Shown piece by piece: positions 7,539 to 15,006 of a stretch of 64,000 bases of DNA. Positions within the stretch are counted from its first letter, which is position 1. Every line of letters starts with the position of its first letter. Origin of the DNA: Acutalibacter muris (GTDB lineage Bacteria > Bacillota > Clostridia > Oscillospirales > Acutalibacteraceae); contig NZ_CP021422.1 in assembly GCF_002201475.1 (NCBI RefSeq), positions 310,001-374,000 on the forward strand, written 5' to 3'. The notes under the pieces were generated by a model that searched no databases, was not told the DNA's origin, and saw only the letters and a program-made list of their open reading frames with translations. Position numbers and translations under genes: made by a program.

Positions 7539-7919
7539 ATGAATACCTATCCTAACGGCGGGCCGGACCGGCAACCGGTTCAGGCACAGCCGCCCCAGTT
7601 TCAGCCGTATCAGCCGGGCACGCCGCCCCGTCCCATGCTGCCGCCCCCGCAATATCCCAGGCCCCAGAGGTCCTTCTGCTGGAGGGATGTCTTCACAGTG
7701 CTGGGGTTCGTGTCCTCGGTGGTGGGGTACTTTTTCGCAAGCGTCCTGCTGCTGCCCCTGGGGTTTATCGCGTCCATAGTGGGCTTTAGGAGCGACCGCA
7801 ACCGGGGGCTTGCTGTGGCGGGGATAGTGATATCGGCCATCGGAGTGCTGATGAAGGTGATGCTTATACTGAGCGAGGCGGCGCTTTTGCCCGACTGGTT
7901 CACCAACGGCATCTGGTAA
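7539..7919 (+). CDS. Small proline-rich membrane protein (DUF4190-like)
   Basis: 126 aa. Residues 1-45 are rich in Pro and Gln (QPPQFQPYQPGTPP) and should be cytosolic and disordered. Two hydrophobic segments follow (about 49-78 and 85-108), separated by a short charged loop. The pattern GFIASIVGF, then RGLAVAGIVISAIG, resembles DUF4190, a family without known function. The ribosome site GAGAGGTG lies 7-8 bases before the ATG. It starts 30 bases after the MFS gene and is probably co-transcribed with it. A similar Pro/Gln-rich N-terminus occurs on the HtrA protein at 60231. No catalytic residues are evident. Confidence 0.75.
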   Translation: MNTYPNGGPDRQPVQAQPPQFQPYQPGTPPRPMLPPPQYPRPQRSFCWRDVFTVLGFVSSVVGYFFASVLLLPLGFIASIVGFRSDRNRGLAVAGIVISAIGVLMKVMLILSEAALLPDWFTNGIW

Positions 7920-7967
7920 AAGGGCCGGATTTGTGAAAAAATTTTTCAAATTTTAGAGTTTTTATGC

Positions 7968-7996
7968 TTACATTCCGTCCAAAAATGTGGTATACT
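7968..7996 (+). promoter_or_regulatory. Promoter of the CarD gene
   Basis: TTACAT (7968-7973), 17 bases, TATACT (7991-7996), about 48 bases before the ATG at 8044. Confidence 0.65.
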
Positions 7997-8043
7997 ATTA
8001 TTATATAAAATAATAGCAGACCATATTAAGAGGGGGAAAGAGC

Positions 8044-8556
8044 ATGTATCAGGTGGGAGAGCTGGTTTCTTATGGCAGCACAGGCGTGTGCAGGGTGAGT
8101 GAAATAATCAATCAGACCTGCCCGGACGGGGAGGAGCGGCTGTACTATGTCATGCAGCCGCTGTATAAGGCCTGCGTGATCTCTGTGCCGGTGGACTCTG
8201 ACAAGGTGTTTATCCGGCCCATCATCACAAGGGACGAGGCCGACCGGCTGATAGGGCTTATCCCCACCATGGACTGCCCGGCCTTTCACAGCCGGGTGAG
8301 CCGGGAGCTTAACGAGCACTATACGACGCTGCTGAAGAGCTATAGCTGCCAAAACTGGATGGAGATGACCATCTCCATCCATACAAAGAAGCAGTGGCTG
8401 TTAAGCCGGAAAAGAAAGTTCGGCAGCGTGGACGAGAGGTATCTCAAACAGGCAGAGGAGCTGCTGTTCGGGGAGCTGGCGGCGGCGCTGGATATACCCA
8501 AGGAGGAGGTCCGGGAGTATATCGGGGCGAAGCTGGAGAGCTTGAAGGCGAGCTGA
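8044..8556 (+). CDS. CarD family transcriptional regulator
   Basis: 170 aa. The N-terminal 60 residues form the RNA-polymerase interaction domain shared by CarD, CdnL and the TRCF repair helicase: FQVGELVSYGSTGVCRV-like opening, then LYYVMQPLYKACVISVPVD. The remainder is helical and basic (KKQWLLSRKRKFGSVDERYLKQAE), as in the DNA-binding half of CarD. Known members bind the RNAP beta subunit and stabilise open complexes at rRNA and other promoters. Ribosome site AGAGGGGGAAAGAGC precedes the ATG. The gene has its own promoter and is followed after 26 bases by a dehydrogenase gene. The regulon is not shown by the window. Confidence 0.9.
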   Translation: MYQVGELVSYGSTGVCRVSEIINQTCPDGEERLYYVMQPLYKACVISVPVDSDKVFIRPIITRDEADRLIGLIPTMDCPAFHSRVSRELNEHYTTLLKSYSCQNWMEMTISIHTKKQWLLSRKRKFGSVDERYLKQAEELLFGELAAALDIPKEEVREYIGAKLESLKAS

Positions 8557-8582
8557 ACATGATTTACGGGAGGAATTGAGTA

Positions 8583-9608
8583 ATGCTTCAACAGGTAATG
8601 ACCGAGCCTGGAAAGATAGAGTTCCGGGAAATCCCCGTGCCCGAAGCAGGCCCGGGCCAGGTACTGGTAAGGATAATGGAGATAGGAGTCTGCGGCTCCG
8701 ATATACACGTCTACCACGGGGAGCACCCCTTCACAAGCTACCCTGTCACCCAGGGCCACGAGGTGTCCGGGGTGATAGAGAAGCTTGGAAAAGGAGTAGA
8801 GGGCCTAAAGGTGGGCCAGAAGGTGACAATACAGCCCCAGGTAGTCTGCGGGGAGTGCTGGCCGTGCAGAAACGGCAAGTATAACCTCTGTGAGAGCTTA
8901 AAGGTCATGGGCTTTCAGACCACGGGGGTAGCTTCGGAATATTTTGCCGTGGACGCGGAGAAGGTGACTCCCCTGCCGGAGGAGATGAGCCTTGAGGAGG
9001 GCGCGATGATAGAGCCCTTGGCGGTGGCGGTGCACGCAGTGCGCCGGGCCGGGGACGTTAGGGGCCGTGACATATGCGTGCTGGGGGCCGGACCCATAGG
9101 CATACTGGTGGCCCAGGCGGCCAAGGGCATGGGGGCCGGCCGGGTGATGGTGACGGACGTGAGCAATCTACGGCTGGAGAAGGCGAAGGAGTGCGGCGCG
9201 GACGCGGTGGTGAACACCAGAGAGCGGGACTTCGGAGAGGCCTTTGCGGAGTTCTTCGGGCCGGATAAGGCGGACGTTATCTATGACTGCGCCGGGAACG
9301 ACGTTACCATGGGCCAGGCCATAAAGTACGCCAGAAAGGGCAGCACTATAATCCTGGTGGCGGTCTTTGCCAAGATTGCGAACATTGACCTTGCGGTTTT
9401 AAACGACCATGAGCTGGACCTTAATACCTCTATGATGTACAGAAGCGAGGACTATGAGAAGGCCATAGAGCTTGTGCAGGAGGGGAAGGTGCGGCTTATG
9501 CCGCTGTTGTCGAAGCGGTTCCCCTTCAAGGAATATCTGGAAGCATATAAGTACATAGACGGGAACAGGGAGTCCACCATGAAGGTGCTCATAGACGTGC
9601 AGAGATGA
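8583..9608 (+). CDS. Zinc-dependent medium-chain alcohol dehydrogenase
   Basis: NAD(P)-dependent oxidoreductase of 341 aa in the sorbitol/threonine/L-iditol dehydrogenase group. The catalytic zinc site is seen as GVCGSDIH and GHEVSG. Four cysteines in VVCGECWPCRNGKYNLC bind the structural zinc. The nucleotide fold carries VLGAGPIGILVAQAAKGMGA, followed by an acidic DVSN that favours NAD. Length and layout are full for the family. The ribosome site GGGAGGAATTGAG precedes the ATG. The stop codon overlaps the start of the methylase gene (ATGATAA). The substrate cannot be fixed; a polyol or amino alcohol is typical of this subgroup. Confidence 0.88.
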   Translation: MLQQVMTEPGKIEFREIPVPEAGPGQVLVRIMEIGVCGSDIHVYHGEHPFTSYPVTQGHEVSGVIEKLGKGVEGLKVGQKVTIQPQVVCGECWPCRNGKYNLCESLKVMGFQTTGVASEYFAVDAEKVTPLPEEMSLEEGAMIEPLAVAVHAVRRAGDVRGRDICVLGAGPIGILVAQAAKGMGAGRVMVTDVSNLRLEKAKECGADAVVNTRERDFGEAFAEFFGPDKADVIYDCAGNDVTMGQAIKYARKGSTIILVAVFAKIANIDLAVLNDHELDLNTSMMYRSEDYEKAIELVQEGKVRLMPLLSKRFPFKEYLEAYKYIDGNRESTMKVLIDVQR

Positions 9609-10426
9609 TAAGGGATATTAACAACCGGGACGCGGCGTTCCAGAAATTGCAGGTGCTGAAAACCAACAGAAACAAGCGGCACAGATACGGCCAGTTTTTG
9701 GTGGAGGGCGTGCGGAACATCAACCAGGCCGCGGCCAACGGCTGGGAGATAGCGTCCTTTGTGTACCCCCGGGACCGGGAGCTTTCGGATTGGGCCAAGG
9801 GTATGCTGAGAGACGTGAGAACACAGGAGAACCTACGGCTGGGTCCTGGGCTGATGGAGGAGCTCAGCGGCAAGGAGGACACCTCTGAGCTGATGGCTGT
9901 GGTGAATATGCGCAGCGGCGGGGCCGGGGAGTTCAGGCTGCCGGAGAATCCGCTGCTGGTGCTGTTCGACAGGCCCTCCAACAGAGGAAACTTGGGGACG
10001 CTGCTGCGCTCCTGCGACGGATTGGGGGCCGACGGGCTGATACTTACCGGGCACGGGGTGGACCTCTATGACCCGGAGGTGGTGACGGCCAGTATGGGGT
10101 CGTTCTTCCGGGTACAGGCGGCGCAGATGGAGCTCAGGGACGTGACAGCCTATATTGAGGAGCTGCGGGAGAGATATCCGGGGTTTCGGACGGTGGGGAC
10201 CACGGCCCATAGGCAGAGGGCGGTCTGGGGGGAGGACCTCTCTGGGCCTGTGCTGCTTATGCTGGGGAACGAGACGGAGGGGCTCAGTTATGGGTTCAAG
10301 CAGAGCTGCGATGTATTGTGTACGATACCCATGGCGGAGGAGGGGTCCGCCAGTTCGTTTAACGTAGCGTGCGCGGGGACTGTGCTGATGTATGAGGCGG
10401 TGCGGCAGCGCGCGGAGCGCGGGTAA
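9605..10426 (+). CDS. TrmH/SpoU family RNA methyltransferase
   Basis: 273 aa. SAM-dependent 2'-O-ribose methylase with a trefoil knot, acting on rRNA or tRNA. An N-terminal substrate-binding domain (about 1-100) carries YGQFLVEGVRNI, the typical opening. The SpoU domain follows with motif 1 NRGNLGTLLRSCDGLG (catalytic Arg), motif 2 LMLGNETEGLS and motif 3 IPMAEEGSASSFNVACAGTVLMYE. It overlaps the dehydrogenase stop by 4 bases, so translation is coupled. An interspersed hairpin repeat begins directly at its stop codon. The target nucleotide is not predictable. Confidence 0.9.
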   Translation: MIRDINNRDAAFQKLQVLKTNRNKRHRYGQFLVEGVRNINQAAANGWEIASFVYPRDRELSDWAKGMLRDVRTQENLRLGPGLMEELSGKEDTSELMAVVNMRSGGAGEFRLPENPLLVLFDRPSNRGNLGTLLRSCDGLGADGLILTGHGVDLYDPEVVTASMGSFFRVQAAQMELRDVTAYIEELRERYPGFRTVGTTAHRQRAVWGEDLSGPVLLMLGNETEGLSYGFKQSCDVLCTIPMAEEGSASSFNVACAGTVLMYEAVRQRAERG

Positions 10427-10502
10427 AAGTTTCGTCAACCTTTTCAAAGGTTGCGGGGTTTGGGGGCAGTTGACATTCGCTGCGCGAAGTCGCCCCAAGG
10501 TC
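10425..10502. repeat. Interspersed hairpin repeat, copy 1
   Basis: It starts at the methylase stop codon. Elements in order: AAAGTTTCGTC, hairpin CAACCTT/AAGGTTG, GCGGGGTTTGGGG, an inner TTCGC/GCGAA-type stem, then CCCC closing on the GGGG. A related copy lies at 35680-35757, also directly after a stop codon. The shared core is a TTTCGTC-ACC-TTTCAAAGG-GGGGTT series. Confidence 0.65.
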
Positions 10503-10503
10503 T

Positions 10504-10531
10504 AAAAGCGGGCAGGGATATGCCCGCTTAA
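10504..10531. terminator. Convergent terminator
   Basis: AAGCGGGCA (10506-10514) pairs with TGCCCGCTT (10521-10529). On the minus strand it is followed by TTAG and overlaps the GTPase-nuclease stop codon. It ends the long pyr operon and may also stop the methylase transcript. Confidence 0.65.
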
Positions 10532-13191
10532 TATTTGTCTTTGTCTTCTGTTGCCTTGCGGAACGCTTCGCGCATATTCCCGCCGCCCTTTGGCAGGAGC
10601 GCCTGGCGCGCCAGAATATCCCTTATCTCCCCATTGGCCTGCTCCACCTCCAGGCGAAGCTCCTGGGCCGACATACGCAGAGCGCCGTGACCAAGGATAA
10701 TAAGCTGCTCGGCAAAGTCCGCGCTGGCCACAAGCACCCGGCGGTGCACTTTTGTGAGCTGATAGCTGGCCTTCTCAATGTAGGCGTCGGCGGTCTCGGC
10801 CTCTTTGGTGTAGACAATATGGATATTGTGATACTTGGTGACGGACCCCGCGCCGCCGGGGACTTTATATGCGTCGAAAACCAGGATTATCCTGTTCTGG
10901 CGGAAACCTTGATAGTTGCAGAGGATATCTGCCAGGGCCGTGCGGGCGGCGGACAGGTCCAGCTTTGATAGAGCGTTCAGCTCCTCCCAGGCGAAGATCA
11001 TGTTATAGCCGTCCACCAGCAGATACTCCGGCCCCTGGGGCGGAAGTTCTATGGGGCGGCGGGGAGACTTGGGGTCATTAGGGGAGGACGCGGGCCGCTT
11101 TGGCCGGGGGGCGGGCTCAAAGGCCCGGGGCTTTATAGGGCCGTAGGTGCGCTCGAAGATGGCAAGCAGCTCCTTGTCCGCTTCAAGGGGCGCAAGGGGG
11201 CGGGAGCCCCGGGGAGAGGAATTATCAGGCTCCCCGGGGGCTGGGACAAAAGGGACGCCGTCCGCGCCAAGCTTTAGGGCGGGCAGGTGCATATAACTCT
11301 CCACCTCATTCCAGGGGACAAGAAAGCTGGCTCCATGTCCGCAGAATACCGAGCCCGGCGGATCCTCCAGATCCTTCTCGGGGTCGTAACCGATGGATTT
11401 TATTACGGATTCCTGGTCCGGGCAGGGTTTATAGCCAGACAGAGTACAGGACACCCGGCCCCGGCCCTTGGTATAGGCGGCGACCTCTGCGGCGTAGTCG
11501 CCGAAGGCAGCCACTGGGACGCTGGCCTCTATGACGGTCTCCTCGCCTACGGTCTGGGGCTGCCCGGCCCCGCCGCCCATGCGCTGAATATCCGTTAGAA
11601 CCCGGCCTAAGCTCTCGGCGGGCACCTCCAGGCGCAGGGAGTACCAGGGCTCCAGGAGCACGGAGCGGGCCTTCATCAGTCCCTGGCGCACGGCCCGATA
11701 GGTGGCCTGGCGGAAGTCGCCGCCCTCGGTGTGCTTGAGATGGGCCCGGCCCGCCACAAGGGTGATGCGCACGTCCGTCAGGGCCGAGCCGGTGAGCACC
11801 CCCCGGTAGACCTTCTCCGCCAGGTGGGTGAGCACCAGCCGCTGCCAGTTCCCGGCGAAGTCGTCCTCGGAGCAGGCCGCAGCCAGCTCCACTCCGCTGC
11901 CAAGAGGGAGGGGCTCTAGGAGCAGGTGCACCTCGGCGTAGTGGCGCAGGGGCTCGAAGTGGCCGACTCCCTCCACCGGGGCGGCGATGGTCTCCTTGTA
12001 GACCACGCTGCCCTGGCTGAATTCTACCTCCAGGCCGAAGCGGTCAAGAATCACCCGCTTTAGTATCTCGGCCTGAATCCTGCCCATGAGGCGCACGGTT
12101 ATCTGTCCCAGGGCTTCGTTCCACTCCAGGTGCAGCTGGGGGTCCTCCTCCGAGAGCTCCCGGAGCTTTGGCAGCACGGAATTTGCGGGGACCCCCTCGG
12201 GCAGCAGCATACGGTAGGCTATGGCGGGTTCCAGGGCCGGAGGAGGGCTGGACTTCTCGGCCCCAAGGGCCTGGCCGGGGAAGGTGGAGCTAAGGCCGGT
12301 AATCGCGCATATGGTCCCGGCCTTTACGGAGCTCTGGGGGGTGAATTTTGCTCCGGAGTAGACGCGTATTTCGTTGACCTTCTCCCCGCCGCCGGGGAGG
12401 TCTATGGTTTCCTTTACGCCGAGACTGCCGCCGGTTATCTTTACGTGGGTAAGGCGGGCGCCCCGGTCGTCCCGGGTTATCTTGTAGACCCGGGCGGCAA
12501 AGTTTCCGCCCCACTGGGGACGGGGGGCAAGTCTTGTAAGGCCGTCCAGGAGCCGGTCCACCCCCCGGAGCTTTAGGGCGCTGCCGAAGAAGCAGGGGAA
12601 GCATTTGCGCTCTGATATAAGGCGGCGGAGGGTGGGCTCGTCTATAGAGCCTGTTTCCAGGTACTCGGAGAGGGCGGCTTCGTCCCCAAGGGCTGCGGTC
12701 TCGAAGAAGCTGTCCTCGCCATATGCGTCCATGTTCAGAAGGTTCGGGGAGAGGGTATGCTTCAGTTTTTCAAGGAGGGCGGCCTGGTCCACGGGCTGGT
12801 CCATCTTGTTGAGGAACAGGAACACCGGCACCTTGTGGCGCTCTAAAAGCCGCCAGAGGGTGAGAGTGTGGCCCTGGGGGCCGTCGGGGCCGGAGACCAC
12901 CAGAAGGGCGCAGTCCAGGACCTGGAGGGTGCGCTCTGCCTCGGCGGCAAAGTCCACGTGGCCGGGGGTGTCCAGCAGTGTGAGCTCCACGTCTGGAAGA
13001 GGAAGGACGGCCTGCTTTAAGAAGATGGTGATGCCCCGCGCGCGCTCGAGACTGTCGTGGTCCAAAAAGGCGTCGGCGTGATCCACGCGGCCCAGGGTTC
13101 GCAGGGCGCCGCCCCGGTATAGGAGGGCTTCGGATAGGGTGGTTTTACCGGCGTCCACGTGAGCAAGGAGGCCGACGGTGAGCTTGCGCAT
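10528..13191 (-). CDS. TetM-like translational GTPase fused to a Rae1/YacP-type NYN endoribonuclease
   Basis: 887 aa. Residues 1-650 form an EF-G/TetM-type GTPase: P-loop AHVDAGKTTL (10-19), DTPGH (74-78), NKMD (128-131), then domains II-V with the TetM-like LLEPWYSLRLEVP segment. A proline-rich linker (about 680-720) leads to a C-terminal NYN domain (722-887): LLVDGYNMIFAW, LVFDAY, YTKEAETADAYIE, SADFAEQ and GALRMSAQEL. These match the order and acidic residues of B. subtilis Rae1/YacP, a ribosome-associated nuclease that cuts mRNA in the A site. The tetracycline-protecting YSPV tip of TetM domain IV is replaced by LKHTEGG, so drug resistance is unlikely. The fusion suggests GTP-driven delivery of a nuclease to ribosomes. 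Last gene of the pyr run. Confidence 0.9.
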   Translation of the reverse strand: MRKLTVGLLAHVDAGKTTLSEALLYRGGALRTLGRVDHADAFLDHDSLERARGITIFLKQAVLPLPDVELTLLDTPGHVDFAAEAERTLQVLDCALLVVSGPDGPQGHTLTLWRLLERHKVPVFLFLNKMDQPVDQAALLEKLKHTLSPNLLNMDAYGEDSFFETAALGDEAALSEYLETGSIDEPTLRRLISERKCFPCFFGSALKLRGVDRLLDGLTRLAPRPQWGGNFAARVYKITRDDRGARLTHVKITGGSLGVKETIDLPGGGEKVNEIRVYSGAKFTPQSSVKAGTICAITGLSSTFPGQALGAEKSSPPPALEPAIAYRMLLPEGVPANSVLPKLRELSEEDPQLHLEWNEALGQITVRLMGRIQAEILKRVILDRFGLEVEFSQGSVVYKETIAAPVEGVGHFEPLRHYAEVHLLLEPLPLGSGVELAAACSEDDFAGNWQRLVLTHLAEKVYRGVLTGSALTDVRITLVAGRAHLKHTEGGDFRQATYRAVRQGLMKARSVLLEPWYSLRLEVPAESLGRVLTDIQRMGGGAGQPQTVGEETVIEASVPVAAFGDYAAEVAAYTKGRGRVSCTLSGYKPCPDQESVIKSIGYDPEKDLEDPPGSVFCGHGASFLVPWNEVESYMHLPALKLGADGVPFVPAPGEPDNSSPRGSRPLAPLEADKELLAIFERTYGPIKPRAFEPAPRPKRPASSPNDPKSPRRPIELPPQGPEYLLVDGYNMIFAWEELNALSKLDLSAARTALADILCNYQGFRQNRIILVFDAYKVPGGAGSVTKYHNIHIVYTKEAETADAYIEKASYQLTKVHRRVLVASADFAEQLIILGHGALRMSAQELRLEVEQANGEIRDILARQALLPKGGGNMREAFRKATEDKDKY

Positions 13192-13212
13192 GGGCGGAGC
13201 TCCTTTCTGGGG

Positions 13213-15006
13213 TTATTTTATATCGTACACACTGCGTGCCCGAAGCTCCTCCGGCTTGCCACGCAGTATTTTAACCCGGTACTCTCCCGGGAGCATATCA
13301 AAATAGTTATCGCTTAGAACCAGATTTTCTTTTGCATTGCGTATCTCCACGCCCTGGGCGTAGGCCTTAGAGGTGACTATGATCTCCTCGCCGTCAAGAC
13401 GGCAGTCAAGCTGGGGGTCATGGAATTCATAGTATTTGGGCGGGACAAACAGCGCCGTGCCGAAGCTTATGGGCGCGCTCTTTTCATAGAGAGTATAGGT
13501 CACAAGGTCGCTGAATATATCCGCCTCAGGCAGAAGCACCTCATCAAGCCAGGCGCTCTCCAGGGGCGGTACGGTGAGGGAGATGGTCTCCTCGCGCTTT
13601 ACACGGCCGGAGTTATCGCGAAGGGCCCACTTTATGAGCACGGTATGGGGGGCGAGGGTATCGTTGGTGACGCAAAGGCCCAGGGCCTTATCCTGGCCGG
13701 AGAGCTCCCCACAGGAGAGTAGAAGCGGCGCAAAGAAGCGCTTTGCAAAGTAGTGCAGGGCCTTCCACCGGCCGGTATAGTCGATGGAGGAGCAGGAGAC
13801 CTGGGGGCGGCAGTCGTCCAGCTGCCGGTAGAGGGCCCCCATGCAGCGGCCCCTGTGCCGCCGGTAACGCTGGGCGGCGGCGCGGAGTATCTCCGCCTGA
13901 GAGAGCTGGGAGGCGTAAAGGAGCGTATCAAAGGAGGTGGGGCAGAGGTAGTACCGCTGGATATTCGCCATGATATGGGCCGTATCGCGGGGGGTATCTG
14001 AGTGCTCCTCCATGGACCGGGAGAACAGGTTGCGCTCCTTTGGAGGGGTGAAGCTCTCCACTGTGGGCAGGCAGGGGCAGGAGGGCGTCCCGAAGTCCGA
14101 GACATAACGCCCGGGGCCTTTCTGGTCGGAGCATTTGGAGTGGACGTCGCCGCTGTCAGGGCTGTCCGGCCGGTCGAAGCCTCCGCCGGAGGAGGGGCTT
14201 GAGGGCCAATAAAACGCATCGGGGTCGCATCTTTTAAGCTCCTTGGGGATGATGTACTCAAAGAGGCGGATATAGTCGGCCCTCTGCCTGGGGGTAAGTT
14301 TGGGGGCGGAGAGCTCCAGCCCTTCATTGCCGCACCAGAGGGCGATGCACGGATGGTGCCTGAGGCGGGTGACGCTGTTACGGACCTGGGCCTTTATATT
14401 CTCCGCAAGCTCCTGGGTCAGGTCATAGGCCGGGCTTGAAAACATAAAGTCCTGCCAGACCATAAGGCCCAGCTCGTCGCATATATCGTAGAAGAAGCCG
14501 TGGGGGCAGACCCCGCCCCGGACCCTTATGCAGTTGAAGTTTGCCGCCGCCGCGTCCTCAAGGAGCCGCCGAGTGCGCTCGGGGGTGCTATCCTCCCGGG
14601 GAGTATAGCCTGCGCCCATGGCAAATATCTTCACGCCGTTTATCATGTGGGCAAAGCTCTCGCCATATCCGTCTGTCTCTATGGACATTGAAGCTGTGCG
14701 CAGGCCTATCTTTTGCTCCCAGAAATCGGCCACTTGGCCATCAAGCCTTGCCTCTACCCGGACGGTGTAGAGGGACTGCTCCCCATACCCCCGGGGCCAC
14801 CAGAGCTGGGGGCCCTCTATGGCCAGGTGGGCGGGGAAGGAGGGGAGCTCTGTCACACGACCACGGGGGTCGGTGACAAATACGGTGAATTCCGTATCCC
14901 CCGCTGTGCAAAAGTCCCCCATAATGTCCAGCATGACCGCGCCGTTCATGTGTGTCTGGCTGACGAACACGTCCATTATTATATTATGCGCTGCCTGTTT
15001 CATCAT
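13213..15006 (-). CDS. GH2 beta-mannosidase-like hydrolase, N-terminally short, nucleophile changed
   Basis: About 597 aa, against 800-850 for GH2 beta-mannosidases. The N-terminal sugar-binding domain is missing: the sequence opens within the Ig-like domain (LWWPRGYGEQSLYTV at about 68-82). The barrel shows NFNCIRVRGGV, LMVWQDFMFSSPAYD and LWCGNE with a possible acid/base Glu228. The expected nucleophile motif SEFG reads SDFG (Asp304, codon GAC). ATG 15006 is chosen because GGGGAG lies 11 bases before it; GTG 15018 is the longest frame. Both overlap the end of addA, so translation is coupled. No signal peptide. It may be a decayed enzyme or have a changed chemistry. Confidence 0.72.
   Translation of the reverse strand: MMKQAAHNIIMDVFVSQTHMNGAVMLDIMGDFCTAGDTEFTVFVTDPRGRVTELPSFPAHLAIEGPQLWWPRGYGEQSLYTVRVEARLDGQVADFWEQKIGLRTASMSIETDGYGESFAHMINGVKIFAMGAGYTPREDSTPERTRRLLEDAAAANFNCIRVRGGVCPHGFFYDICDELGLMVWQDFMFSSPAYDLTQELAENIKAQVRNSVTRLRHHPCIALWCGNEGLELSAPKLTPRQRADYIRLFEYIIPKELKRCDPDAFYWPSSPSSGGGFDRPDSPDSGDVHSKCSDQKGPGRYVSDFGTPSCPCLPTVESFTPPKERNLFSRSMEEHSDTPRDTAHIMANIQRYYLCPTSFDTLLYASQLSQAEILRAAAQRYRRHRGRCMGALYRQLDDCRPQVSCSSIDYTGRWKALHYFAKRFFAPLLLSCGELSGQDKALGLCVTNDTLAPHTVLIKWALRDNSGRVKREETISLTVPPLESAWLDEVLLPEADIFSDLVTYTLYEKSAPISFGTALFVPPKYYEFHDPQLDCRLDGEEIIVTSKAYAQGVEIRNAKENLVLSDNYFDMLPGEYRVKILRGKPEELRARSVYDIK

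Noticed and set aside
10528..13191. Tetracycline resistance (TetM/TetW/TetO) gene
   Set aside because: The GTPase resembles this family, but the domain IV tip needed for drug displacement is not conserved and a nuclease domain is attached.
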